A DNA stretch of 64,000 nucleotides from contig NZ_CP118610.1 in assembly GCF_028993555.1 (NCBI RefSeq), positions 310,001 to 374,000 on the forward strand. The letters are read 5' to 3'. Origin of the DNA: Ensifer adhaerens. GTDB lineage: Bacteria; Pseudomonadota; Alphaproteobacteria; Rhizobiales; Rhizobiaceae. Under the pieces are notes generated by a model. It saw only the letters and a program-made list of their open reading frames with translations, searched no databases and was not told the DNA's origin. Shown here piece by piece: positions 28,134 through 37,104 of the stretch; the stretch's first letter is position 1; each line of letters starts with the position of its first letter. The position numbers were made by a program, and so were the translations under genes.

Positions 28134-28259
28134 CCGGAGAAATGCGCGCGCCTGTCCGCTCGCTTTCCGACCTCGACCATTTCATTTTGATGCTGTGAAA
28201 CTCCGGACGAGGGCCGTTGCAGGCATTTCCCGGAAGCACTCCTGCGAACGTTATTGCCG

Positions 28260-29249
28260 TCAGTTTTTCTCGGGCGTGCGGTATTGTTCATTGACGAGGC
28301 CGAACTCGGCCATCAGCCGGCCGATCGCCACGTAGAAGTGGTAGAGCCCGGCGCTTGCCAGCCCGCTCTTGCTCCAGAGCTCGATGCCGCGTGGGATCGA
28401 CGCGCCGAGTAGCGCCAGCGATTTGCCGAAGGTTCGCATCCGCCCGCCGAAACTTGGATCGCGTCGATGCTCGAGCATTGTCGAGATCGCGCCGTTGCGC
28501 AGGCTGCGCGCCCGGATCCAGGATGCGCTTGTGCGGCGCGCCGGCACGGTTTCGGCGACCCAGGCATCCGCCGCCCAGGCGAAACAGAATCCCTGTTCCT
28601 TGCTGCGGCTGTAGAAATCCGCGTCACCGCCGCCGATAAAATTGAACGCCGGGTCCAGGAACGGCCGCGGCATCGTGTCGAGCACCCGTCGGGCAATGAG
28701 TACGTTGCCCGAGGAGTAGAGGATCGGCACCGGTCCGGTCGTATCGTAATGGGGCGTGAAGACCGGGTGGCGCTTCCATTTCTGCCCACCGTCGCCTTCG
28801 AAGACCGGAAGCTGCGGTCCACCGACCATGTCGGCGCCCGTCGTTTCCCGTACCGTGATGAGACAATCGAGCCATTCGGGTGCCGCGACCTCGTCGTCAT
28901 CGATGATCGCGATCGCCTTGAGGTTCGGATAGGTTTCGAGGGCCGTCGACCAGCCGGCATTGTAGGCGTGACAGTTGCCACGCTGATGCGCGACGATGAC
29001 GACCGATTCCGATGGATGGCCCAGGAAAAAGTCCTTGGCGGCCTGAGCACCGGCCAGTCCTTCGTCGTCGTTCTCCACCACGACGGTGGCAAAAGAGACG
29101 TCAGGCCTCTGGGAAACAATGGTTTTCAGCGTCTTGACGACATGTTCGGGCCGGCGAAACGTCGGCAGCACGACGACGAGTTCGACGTCGCCGGCGTCTT
29201 CCAGTTCTGTCCGGAAGTAGACGGAAATGTCCTGGCCGGTCGACATCAT
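28260..29249 (-). CDS. Family 2 glycosyltransferase
   Basis: This is a GT-A fold transferase: the VELVVVLPTFRRPEHVV start, the nucleotide-binding IAIIDDDEVAAPEWLDCL with the DxD-type motif, and FIGGGDADFYSR. A hydrophobic C-terminal segment may hold it at the membrane. The product from the ATG at 29249 has 329 residues. A TTG at 29282 with an AGGAAG Shine-Dalgarno would add 11 residues. It opens the surface-polysaccharide cluster, on the strand opposite its neighbours, and is convergent with the flagellar genes. Confidence 0.82.
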   Translation of the reverse strand: MMSTGQDISVYFRTELEDAGDVELVVVLPTFRRPEHVVKTLKTIVSQRPDVSFATVVVENDDEGLAGAQAAKDFFLGHPSESVVIVAHQRGNCHAYNAGWSTALETYPNLKAIAIIDDDEVAAPEWLDCLITVRETTGADMVGGPQLPVFEGDGGQKWKRHPVFTPHYDTTGPVPILYSSGNVLIARRVLDTMPRPFLDPAFNFIGGGDADFYSRSKEQGFCFAWAADAWVAETVPARRTSASWIRARSLRNGAISTMLEHRRDPSFGGRMRTFGKSLALLGASIPRGIELWSKSGLASAGLYHFYVAIGRLMAEFGLVNEQYRTPEKN

Positions 29250-29404
29250 GGCGAAACCTGTGCAAGCAAAATTGATGTGCAATACAACAAATCTTCCTAA
29301 ACAGATGCTGAACCCGGACGGCAGATTTTGAAAGGGGGCTTTAAGCGCTCTTTCACCTCATACTGCTAATGAAATGCCCAGTTCCATTCATGACGTGTGG
29401 CAAA

Positions 29405-30643
29405 ATGCATCTGGTCCTGGTTTCCTCACTCGTTCCCGTCGCCAATCCGGCGTCCGGATTCGACATCGCCAACCGGGCTGTTCTCGACGGCCTTCGTGCG
29501 CTCGGTCACCGGGTCAGCGTCATCGGTTTCCTTCAGCCGGGAAAGACCCCAGCGCTCGATTGCGAGATGCATCTCCTCGGCGAGCTCGAGGTCACCAATG
29601 CCAAGGTCGGCACGCTTCGGAAACTGCGCTGGCTCGCGACCGCGTTCCTTAACCGCACGTCGGTTTCATCCGGCAAGATGCTTGCGGTATCGGCAAACCG
29701 GATCCAGTCGATCCTCGACGGCCTTGCCCCATTCGATGGGCTGGTGCTCAATTCGGTGCAGTTGCCGGCCGCCTTCGCACAGGTCTTCCGACCCTATCCG
29801 TCCGTCTATGTCGCCCACAATGTCGAGGCCGATTCCGCCTTCGAGAATGCCGAGCGGGCAACGGGCACCATCGAGCGCTTTCTCTTTCGGCGAGAAGCGC
29901 AATATCTCGAACATTACGAGCAACACCTGGCGCAGAATGCCGTCGCCGTCTGGACTTTTGCAGAGGCGGATCGCTTCGGCTTCGGCCGCGCTGTCAGTGA
30001 GCGTGCCTTCGTTCTGCCACTGGTAACCGGCTGGGACGCGCCGGCCGCGCCGACTGGCGAACCTGATCAGGACCTCCGCCACGATCTCGGTTTGATCGGC
30101 ACATGGAGCTGGCGGCCGAACAGGCTGGGTCTCGACTGGTTCCTCGCCGAAGTCGTACCGCATCTGCCCGAAGACATGTCGATCGCGATTGCCGGTCAGT
30201 TGGACGGCGTGCCTTCGGTTTCTCATCTCGGCGTCCGTTTCGTAGGGAGGGTGCCGGACGCGCGCGCCTTCGTCACCGAAAGCGCGGTCGTCCCGCTCAT
30301 CAGCCGTGGCGGCAGCGGCGTGCAGTTGAAGAGCCTTGAGACCTTCGAACTCGGCATGCCGTGCGTGGCGACGCAGGCGTCGCTGCGTGGCATCGATGCG
30401 ACCCCCGACAATTGCGCCACGACCGATGATCCCGCGGAATTCGCGCGCCTTCTGGTTGAAAAAGTCGCCAAGGTGCGGGCCGGCGACCGTCAACGTCTCG
30501 ACGGCTCTGCCTTCCACCGTGCTCAGAAAGTGCGGCTGATGCGGGTGATGCGCAATGTGCTGGCCGGCCTGGCGCCTGCGAGCGCTGCGGAGGGACCGTC
30601 GCTGCCACCGGACTTGACGGTCCATGAAGGGGGGCGGTCGTGA
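29405..30643 (+). CDS. Family 4-type glycosyltransferase
   Basis: The product of about 412 residues is a GT-B fold protein: N-terminal VLVSSLVPVANPASGFDIANRA, a linker, then the C-terminal nucleotide-sugar domain with LIGTWSWRPNRLGLDWFL, GVRFVGRVPDARAF and a VPLISRGGSGVQLKSLETFE stretch. That last stretch holds the Glu pattern typical of GT4. The start at 29405 (MHLVLVSS) is preferred over 29369. It overlaps the next gene by GTGA. Confidence 0.82.
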   Translation: MHLVLVSSLVPVANPASGFDIANRAVLDGLRALGHRVSVIGFLQPGKTPALDCEMHLLGELEVTNAKVGTLRKLRWLATAFLNRTSVSSGKMLAVSANRIQSILDGLAPFDGLVLNSVQLPAAFAQVFRPYPSVYVAHNVEADSAFENAERATGTIERFLFRREAQYLEHYEQHLAQNAVAVWTFAEADRFGFGRAVSERAFVLPLVTGWDAPAAPTGEPDQDLRHDLGLIGTWSWRPNRLGLDWFLAEVVPHLPEDMSIAIAGQLDGVPSVSHLGVRFVGRVPDARAFVTESAVVPLISRGGSGVQLKSLETFELGMPCVATQASLRGIDATPDNCATTDDPAEFARLLVEKVAKVRAGDRQRLDGSAFHRAQKVRLMRVMRNVLAGLAPASAAEGPSLPPDLTVHEGGRS

Positions 30644-31455
30644 CGCAAATCGTTGCCACGAACAACGCTTCTCTGTCGCGGCGTCCGATCCTCGGAATGC
30701 CGGTCGTCGATCTCGGCTGGGCGAAGGCTTTCGCCTTTGCTGCCGAAGCGCTTTCGCGGCCAGGCGGGCAAACTGTCCTTGCCTTCCTCAATGCCAACAA
30801 CGCCAACCTGATGATGCGCGATGCAGAGTATCGTGCGGCGCTGGCGCGCCAGGTTGTCTTTCCGGATGGGCACGGCGTCGATATCGCTTCCTATCTATTT
30901 TACGGGCGCATGTTTCCAGCCAATCTGAATGGCACGGATTTCGTGCCGTCACTGCTGACCTATCTCGAAAGGCCACTACGCATCGCGATGATCGGCGCGC
31001 GGCCCAAGGTGCTCGCCCGTGCCGCCGAGAATTTTCAGGCGCATGCGCCGTGGCATGAGTTCATGCCGGTTTCCGACGGTTTCTTCGACCGGGAACGGTC
31101 CCCGGAGATTCTCGCTGAGGTCCGCGCGTTGAAGGCAGATATCCTCTTGGTCGCGATGGGTAGTCCGGGCCAGGAGAAATGGGTCGATGCCCATGTCGGC
31201 CCTGAGGATGTCCGGCTGGTCATTTCCGTCGGCGCGCTTTTCGATTTCGTTGCGGAAGAGTTTCCGCGGGCGCCGAAATTCCTGCGCCGGCTGAGGTTGG
31301 AGTGGTTCTTCCGTCTGGCGATGGAACCGCGGCGCATGTGGCGCCGCTACGTTCTCGGAAACCCGCTTTTCCTGTGCCACGTCCTCTGGCACAAGCTGTC
31401 GGGACGCTCGCGCGAACCGATCGCCGACACCAGCCTTCGGACGGGAACATCGTGA
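30640..31455 (+). CDS. WecG/TagA/CpsF-family glycosyltransferase (GT26)
   Basis: The 271-residue protein has the family motifs: PVVDLGWAKAFAF, FLNANNANLMM, VVFPDGHGVDIASYLF, NLNGTDFVPSLL and the late ILLVAMGSPGQEKWV. Members transfer a sugar to a lipid-linked acceptor, usually as the second step of repeat-unit synthesis. It starts at a GTG overlapping the preceding stop, and its own stop overlaps the next GTG, so the three genes are tightly coupled. Confidence 0.9.
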   Translation: MTQIVATNNASLSRRPILGMPVVDLGWAKAFAFAAEALSRPGGQTVLAFLNANNANLMMRDAEYRAALARQVVFPDGHGVDIASYLFYGRMFPANLNGTDFVPSLLTYLERPLRIAMIGARPKVLARAAENFQAHAPWHEFMPVSDGFFDRERSPEILAEVRALKADILLVAMGSPGQEKWVDAHVGPEDVRLVISVGALFDFVAEEFPRAPKFLRRLRLEWFFRLAMEPRRMWRRYVLGNPLFLCHVLWHKLSGRSREPIADTSLRTGTS

Positions 31456-32345
31456 ACGGTCAGACCATGCGCACCGCGGTTGTCACAGCGTCCTACGCGA
31501 ACGATTTCGAGCGTTGCCGGCTCATGTGCGAAAGCATGGACCGCAAGCTCCAGGGCGATTGGAAGCACTATCTGCTGGTGGCCGATTTTGACGTGAAGCT
31601 CTTCCGGCAACTTGAGGGGGCTCGGCGGGTGGTCGTCAGCGAGGGCGATCTCTTGCCCTGGTGGCTGCATCCGGTCACTGACCCATTGTCCGCCGGTCGC
31701 AGGAAGGTGTGGCTCAGTCCCTTCGGTCTGCCATTGCGTGGCTGGCATGCACAACAGCTGCGTCGCCTGGCGCTCGCGCGCCATATCGACGAGGCGGCGA
31801 TGTTTGCGGTCGACTCCGACGTCGTGTTCCTGCGCGCCTTCGATCCCGCGAGCCTTTGGCAGGGGGATCGGCTGACGCTCTACCGCAACGACGGCGCGAT
31901 CGACGCGCATATGCGCTCCAACCACCTTGAATGGCTCGCCCATTCCGATCGCCTTCTCGGCATCGGCCCCTATCACCTGCCGGCCAATGACTACATCAAC
32001 ACGCTGATCGCCTGGCGCACGGACACATGCCGGAAGCTGCTCAGCCACATCGAGGCGCAGCACGGCCGCAATTGGGTCCGCGCGATCACGCGGACCCGCG
32101 CATTCTCGGAATGCACGATCTATGGCCGCTACGTCGACGAGGTGCTCGGCGGGGAGGGGCACGTTCCTTCCGATGCTGCGCTCTGTCACGTGCTCTGGTT
32201 CGAGGACAGCTATAGGCAGGACCTCTCCGGCCTCAGGGATTTCCTGAGGGATATGGAGCCGCACCAGATCGGCATCGGCGTTCAATCCTTCGTCGGGCAC
32301 GACCTCGACGATATCCGCCGCGCGATCGTCGAACTCGCCGCCTGA
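31452..32345 (+). CDS. Putative glycosyltransferase of the DUF6492 type
   Basis: The 297-residue protein begins with MRTAVVTASYANDFERCRLM after a five-codon lead from a GTG at 31452. It has a GT-A-like DSDVVFLRAFDP motif for nucleotide-sugar and metal binding, and a conserved LSPFGLPLRGWHAQQ segment. Similar genes in rhizobia sit in polysaccharide clusters. No exact activity can be named. It is coupled to the WecG-like gene by a GTGA overlap. Confidence 0.7.
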   Translation: MNGQTMRTAVVTASYANDFERCRLMCESMDRKLQGDWKHYLLVADFDVKLFRQLEGARRVVVSEGDLLPWWLHPVTDPLSAGRRKVWLSPFGLPLRGWHAQQLRRLALARHIDEAAMFAVDSDVVFLRAFDPASLWQGDRLTLYRNDGAIDAHMRSNHLEWLAHSDRLLGIGPYHLPANDYINTLIAWRTDTCRKLLSHIEAQHGRNWVRAITRTRAFSECTIYGRYVDEVLGGEGHVPSDAALCHVLWFEDSYRQDLSGLRDFLRDMEPHQIGIGVQSFVGHDLDDIRRAIVELAA

Positions 32346-32359
32346 AGGTTCTACCGGCG

Positions 32360-33625
32360 TCAGATGACGCGTTCAGCGGGCTTCCTGAGCGCCGCGTAGG
32401 TCAGAACGAAGGAGAGGGCGTAGAGCGCGAAGAAGATCCCATTGAGCGACGGTGCCCATGCGGCTACATCCGTCGTTGTCCGCAGCAACAGCACCAGCAG
32501 CGCCACCTTGACGACGCCGGCGATCAGCAGGTTCAGCATGCGCCGCACCGTCCGGCCCGTCGCATAGAGCAGCTCGGAGTGGTACTCGATCAGGTTGCGG
32601 AATGAGGGAACGAGAAGGATCATCGCGATGATCGGAGCGGCGGCGGAGACGTTGCGGCCGAGGCCGTTCGGGAAGATCCAGAGATAGAAAGCCATGGCCG
32701 CGATGGCTGCAAGCGAGGCCAGCGCCACCAGGAGTTCGATCGACAACCTGGTCCGCCAGCGCGCGATCGCCTCGGGCGTGCGCATGATGCGCTGGACGAG
32801 CAGGGTGTTGAACGACCGCACGGGAAGTGCCGTCAGGTCCGCAAGCCGCATCAGGATGGCGTAAAGGCCGGAGACAGCCGGGCCGCCGATGGCAAGCACC
32901 GCGATCTTGTCGAATTCCGACTGGATGTAGAACAGCACCTCGGCACCGGCGACGGAGACGGAATCCGACCAGCGCCGGAAGTAGAGGCGGGGCTTCCAAC
33001 GCAGCCGGACCCGGGGATAGAACCACAGGAGCGCCACGACGAGGCCGAGCGCATTGGCGGCCAGGTAAAAATAGGACCAGGCCTCAAGCGTCTTCCAGGA
33101 TAGGAAAGTGAAGAGCAATGCAGCACCGGTGCGGATCGCGGTACCGATCACCACGAGCAGCGCCCCGCGCCCGAAACGGCCAAGGCCATTCAGCACGATG
33201 ACCGCGGTTTCCAGTCCGCGCCAGCAGATGATCTCCGCCAGCATGAAGGCGGAAAAGGCGGTCGCCGTCATGTCTCGGGAAAATAGGGCAAGGAAGGTGA
33301 CGGCGCAGATGATCGCGATCAGCGGCAGCGAGAGCACCGCGCCGACCAGGAAGCCGGCGCTATAGGTCCCGACCAGCAGCGGCTTTACGGTGGCCACCCG
33401 ATAGAGCGGCGACATGAAGCCGAAGGCAAGGACGCGCGAGATCATGATGCCGGCCGCTGACGCCGTGGCAAAGAGACCGAAATCGGCGATGACAAGCGTG
33501 TTCGCGACGGCGATGAAGTAGATGAGTGACAACACGAGCCGCCCGGCCGAACCCCCGGTCATGGAGAGATAGGCGTGGATCAGCGCCTGGTGGCGGAGAT
33601 AAAGCGCTTTGACGCGATGAGGCAC
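32360..33625 (-). CDS. Wzx-like polysaccharide flippase
   Basis: The 421-residue protein consists of about 11-12 hydrophobic spans with short loops, starting with a basic N-terminus (MPHRVKALYLRHQ) and an LSLIYFIAVANTLVIADFGLFA span typical of the oligosaccharide flippase/MOP superfamily. It would flip the lipid-linked repeat unit to the periplasm. It faces the DUF6492 gene (14-bp convergent gap) and is divergent from the Wzz-like gene. Confidence 0.8.
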   Translation of the reverse strand: MPHRVKALYLRHQALIHAYLSMTGGSAGRLVLSLIYFIAVANTLVIADFGLFATASAAGIMISRVLAFGFMSPLYRVATVKPLLVGTYSAGFLVGAVLSLPLIAIICAVTFLALFSRDMTATAFSAFMLAEIICWRGLETAVIVLNGLGRFGRGALLVVIGTAIRTGAALLFTFLSWKTLEAWSYFYLAANALGLVVALLWFYPRVRLRWKPRLYFRRWSDSVSVAGAEVLFYIQSEFDKIAVLAIGGPAVSGLYAILMRLADLTALPVRSFNTLLVQRIMRTPEAIARWRTRLSIELLVALASLAAIAAMAFYLWIFPNGLGRNVSAAAPIIAMILLVPSFRNLIEYHSELLYATGRTVRRMLNLLIAGVVKVALLVLLLRTTTDVAAWAPSLNGIFFALYALSFVLTYAALRKPAERVI

Positions 33626-33813
33626 GGCCGACGTTCCAATAGCGCGTTTCCCGTCGAGGCCGATGGAAGCGCTCTATCTCCTTGTTTTTACGCAGTTTCG
33701 GACGCAGGGCTTGCTGGCCTTCTGCTGAAACCGCTCTCCGCCTATCGTCATAGACGGGAAAGCTTAATAAGGCGTGAGATCGTCGCTGTTTGCGCGCGCC
33801 GGGCCCACGGATA

Positions 33814-33833
33814 TTAACCATTTGTTTTCCATG
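33814..33833. promoter_or_regulatory. Near copy of the flagellin CtrA-type site in the polysaccharide promoter
   Basis: TTAACCATTTGTTTTCCATG matches the 20-mer upstream of the fourth flagellin (9994-10013) at 18 of 20 positions and keeps one complete TTAACCAT half-site. It lies in the 267-bp divergent gap between the flippase and Wzz-like genes, about 60-80 bp upstream of the latter. The second half-site is TTTT instead of TTAA. Confidence 0.4.
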
Positions 33834-33892
33834 TTTCCTTAGGTTGGCTTCACTATTCGGAATTCGCCGTCTCGGCAGCCGCGGGATCAGTC

Positions 33893-35905
33893 ATGTTCAA
33901 CATCGACGACGAGAAACGCCCGGTTCCGCGTGCATCGTTGCTCGATTTCGTAGCCGAGGACACGCGCGGTTCCGCGCGCGCGCAAAAGCCCCGCGCGGCC
34001 GATACGCCTGCGTCAAGTTCGCCTTTGCTCAATCGTCTGTCCGCAGCCGGCGGATCGTCCGGCCATTCCGGTGGACGAAACACGACCCGCCCAGCGGTGC
34101 AGCCGGCAACCGGTGTGAAAGTGCCCAAGGGAGCCAAGGCATCGGCCGAGCATCGCCGTGCCTTCAGCGGCATGGGCGACAGGCTGGTGCGCTGGTTGGC
34201 CGACAGCCGACCGAATGATACCCAGCCGCCGGCCACACCTGCCGATGGGAATTCGAGCGATCGGCCCCTCGTCGACATCAAGACCGTCCTGCGCTCCGTC
34301 TGGCAACTGCGCAAGATCATCATTGCGACGACCGCGCTCGGCGCCGTGGGCGGCGTTCTGCTCGCGCTCTCGACGCCCAGCGTCTACGTCGCCGAAAGCA
34401 AGCTCTACGTGGACCCGCGTGAGGTGCGGCTGACGGATTCCGATCTGTCGAAACAATCGCTGGCGACCGAAGGCATTCTCGCCCTCGTCGACAGCCAGCT
34501 TGAAGTGCTGCGCTCGCGCACCGTGATGGAGAAGGTTGCAGCCGGTCTGGACCTCGAGAAGGATCCGGAATTCGCAGGCAAGGCCGGCGGCGACGCATCC
34601 GCCCGTGTGCTGAAGAAGCTGGGAGAAGCCATCCAGGTCTGGCGCGACCCGAAGACCTTCATCGTCACGGTCGAGGCGCAGACGCGCGACCCCGAAAAGT
34701 CTGCACTGATCGCCAACCGGCTGGTCGAAACCTTCCTTGGCGAGGAAACCGCGGCACAATCCGGCTTCTTCCAGAAGACGACGGTGGCGCTCGACGCCCG
34801 GATCAAGGAATTGAAGGCCGAGCTCGACGCTGCCGAAAAGGCAGTCGAGGACTACAAGGCGACCAACGACATCGTCGGCGCCGGCGGCGAGTTGATTGCC
34901 GACAAGCAGCTCCTGAGCCTCAGCGACCAGGTCGCCGCCGCCCGCAACCGCATCGCCGAAGCAAAGGCGAAAGCAGAAGCCTCGGGCAAGGTGCAGTTGA
35001 ATGACGTTTTGACCGGGGCCTACCCGGAGGAAATCAACTCGCTGGCGCTGTCCGAGCTGCGCAAGCAATTTGCCGCGACCAGGGCGCAACTGAGCGCGCT
35101 TGACGCGAGCCTCGGGCCACGCCACCCGCAAAGGATTGCCGCCCAGCAGGCGCTCGAAGCCTCGCGCTCCGAAATCGCCAACGAACTGCGTCGCATTGCG
35201 GCCGCGGCCGGGACCGAGCTCGATCGCGCCCAGCGCACCGAGCAGGACCTGCTGCAGCAGCTTGCGGTGCAAAAGGCGCGACAGATCGATTCGTCCGCCG
35301 AATTCGTCGCTTTGCGTGAACTGCAACGGAAAGCCGCAGCAACCCGCGAAATCTACGAATCCTTCCTGAAGCGCGCCGGCGAAACGCGCGAAGAGGAAAA
35401 GCTGACGGCCAAGAACATCCGGGTGATCTCCAAGGCCGAGCCGGCACTGCAGGCAAAAGGCCCCTCCCGCAAGATCATCGTGATCGCCGCCACCATGGCG
35501 GGCTTCTTCGCGGGTTTCGGCCTCGGCGTTTTGCTCGGCATCTATCGCAGCATGCGCGGTCTGTTTGCCGGCCCCGGTGCCGAGCCGAAGCGCGATCAGG
35601 ATCCGGAGCCACCGGAGCCAGAGGGTGGTCCCGAACCATCGCAGCGCAAGCAGCTGCACGCCGATCCGGCTCCTGCCAGGTCCGATCTTCCGCCGCAGTT
35701 CAGCCCGGCGGCCCATCATGCGCAATCGTTGACTGCCGCTTACGCCGCCGCCCGTCGTGGCGAAGCGGGAGAGGCAACGGCCAAGCGCCCGCTGCCGTCT
35801 GCAGAAGCGGAGAGCGACACCGATATCGCCAAGGTGCAGGAAGATCTGCGGGCGTTGAGGTGCCGCGTCGAGCATTATTCGCGTCAGAAGCTGGCGCGTG
35901 GATAG
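33893..35905 (+). CDS. Wzz/ExoP-like polysaccharide co-polymerase without kinase domain
   Basis: The 670-residue protein has an unusual cytoplasmic N-terminus of about 140 residues (Pro/Ser/Arg-rich), a first membrane segment near 143-163 (IIIATTALGAVGGVLLAL), and a large periplasmic coiled-coil domain with the Wzz signature VYVAESKLYVDP. The GNVR-type region and a second membrane segment follow near 528-550 (IIVIAATMAGFFAGFGLGVLLG). A Pro/Glu-rich tail follows instead of a BY-kinase; no Walker motif is seen. It controls polymer length or export. Confidence 0.85.
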   Translation: MFNIDDEKRPVPRASLLDFVAEDTRGSARAQKPRAADTPASSSPLLNRLSAAGGSSGHSGGRNTTRPAVQPATGVKVPKGAKASAEHRRAFSGMGDRLVRWLADSRPNDTQPPATPADGNSSDRPLVDIKTVLRSVWQLRKIIIATTALGAVGGVLLALSTPSVYVAESKLYVDPREVRLTDSDLSKQSLATEGILALVDSQLEVLRSRTVMEKVAAGLDLEKDPEFAGKAGGDASARVLKKLGEAIQVWRDPKTFIVTVEAQTRDPEKSALIANRLVETFLGEETAAQSGFFQKTTVALDARIKELKAELDAAEKAVEDYKATNDIVGAGGELIADKQLLSLSDQVAAARNRIAEAKAKAEASGKVQLNDVLTGAYPEEINSLALSELRKQFAATRAQLSALDASLGPRHPQRIAAQQALEASRSEIANELRRIAAAAGTELDRAQRTEQDLLQQLAVQKARQIDSSAEFVALRELQRKAAATREIYESFLKRAGETREEEKLTAKNIRVISKAEPALQAKGPSRKIIVIAATMAGFFAGFGLGVLLGIYRSMRGLFAGPGAEPKRDQDPEPPEPEGGPEPSQRKQLHADPAPARSDLPPQFSPAAHHAQSLTAAYAAARRGEAGEATAKRPLPSAEAESDTDIAKVQEDLRALRCRVEHYSRQKLARG

Positions 35906-36156
35906 ACCATCGCCAAAGCGTGGCCTCCATTCACTTTGCGATTCTGGGGAGATCGCACTCTCACGATTTTGAGCGCCCCCATCTTCGCCTTTCACCTTTG
36001 AAAGGAAATGCCCCTGGCGGAACGAAACATCCGCCATCCTTGTCGCAGCCTCTTGCATTTATGCGTTTGGAACAGCATAGGGCGCTTTGAGGCCATCGCC
36101 TTTTCCCGGGCGAACTAGAGTGTGCCGCGTGAACAGGAAGCCAGGAGGAACATGCC

Positions 36157-37056
36157 GTGACGACTGTGATTGATGGCAAGAAAGTCGCCGCTTCGGTGAT
36201 CGAGACCGTGAAGGCGGCGACCAAGGCGCTCGAGACGGATGCCGGTGTGCGCGCGGGTCTGGCCGTCGTGATCGTCGGCGACGATCCGGCAAGCCACGCC
36301 TATGTTTCCTCCAAGAGCAAGATGGCCAAGGAATGCGGCTTCCTGTCGATTCAGCATACGCTGCCTGAGGCAACGACGCAGGAAGAGCTCGCGGCGCTGG
36401 TTGCAGAACTCAATGCGGATCCCTCCATTCATGGCATCCTCGTGCAGCTGCCGCTGCCCAAGCACCTGAATTCCGAACCGATCATCCAGTCGATCCTGCC
36501 GGAAAAGGACGTCGACGGCCTTCATGTCGTCAACGCCGGCAAGCTGGCGACCGGCGATCTCGACGGCGGCCTCGTCTCCTGCACGCCGGCCGGCGCCATG
36601 GTCTTCGTGCGCCAGACCCATGGTGACGACCTCTCCGGCTTGAATGCCGTCGTCATCGGCCGTTCGAACCTGTTCGGCAAGCCGATGTCGGCGCTGCTTC
36701 TTGCTGCCAATGCGACCGTGACGACGGCGCATTCGCGCACCAAGGATCTGGCCGCCGTCTGCCGCAATGCCGATATCCTCGTTGCCGCCGTCGGCCGTCC
36801 GGAAATGGTGAAGGCGGATTGGGTGAAGCCCGGTGCGACCGTGATCGACGTCGGCATCAACCGCGTGCCGGCGCCGGAAAAGGGTGAGGGAAAATCCAAG
36901 CTGGTTGGCGACGTCGCCTTTGCCGAGGCCGCTGAGGTCGCAAGTGTGATCACTCCGGTTCCAGGCGGCGTCGGCCCGATGACCATCGCCATGCTGATGG
37001 CGAACACGGTGATTGCCGCTCATCGCAAGGCCGGCCGCAAGCCGCCGCGTTTCTGA
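36157..37056 (+). CDS. folD: FolD, methylenetetrahydrofolate dehydrogenase/cyclohydrolase
   Basis: The bifunctional cytosolic enzyme interconverts 5,10-methylene-, methenyl- and 10-formyl-tetrahydrofolate. The 299-residue product has [13 protein letters not shown] with the catalytic Lys, [10 protein letters not shown], the NADP-binding [17 protein letters not shown] and the signature [16 protein letters not shown] start at 36157 follows an AGGAGG Shine-Dalgarno. An ATG at 36152 opens only a two-codon frame (ATGCCGTGA) across the GTG. The 251-bp gap upstream (35906-36156) has no gene. Confidence 0.96.
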   Translation: MTTVIDGKKVAASVIETVKAATKALETDAGVRAGLAVVIVGDDPASHAYVSSKSKMAKECGFLSIQHTLPEATTQEELAALVAELNADPSIHGILVQLPLPKHLNSEPIIQSILPEKDVDGLHVVNAGKLATGDLDGGLVSCTPAGAMVFVRQTHGDDLSGLNAVVIGRSNLFGKPMSALLLAANATVTTAHSRTKDLAAVCRNADILVAAVGRPEMVKADWVKPGATVIDVGINRVPAPEKGEGKSKLVGDVAFAEAAEVASVITPVPGGVGPMTIAMLMANTVIAAHRKAGRKPPRF

Positions 37057-37104
37057 TCCCGGTTCACATGGAATTACAAGACGCGTCGCAAATGCGGCGC
37101 GTTG

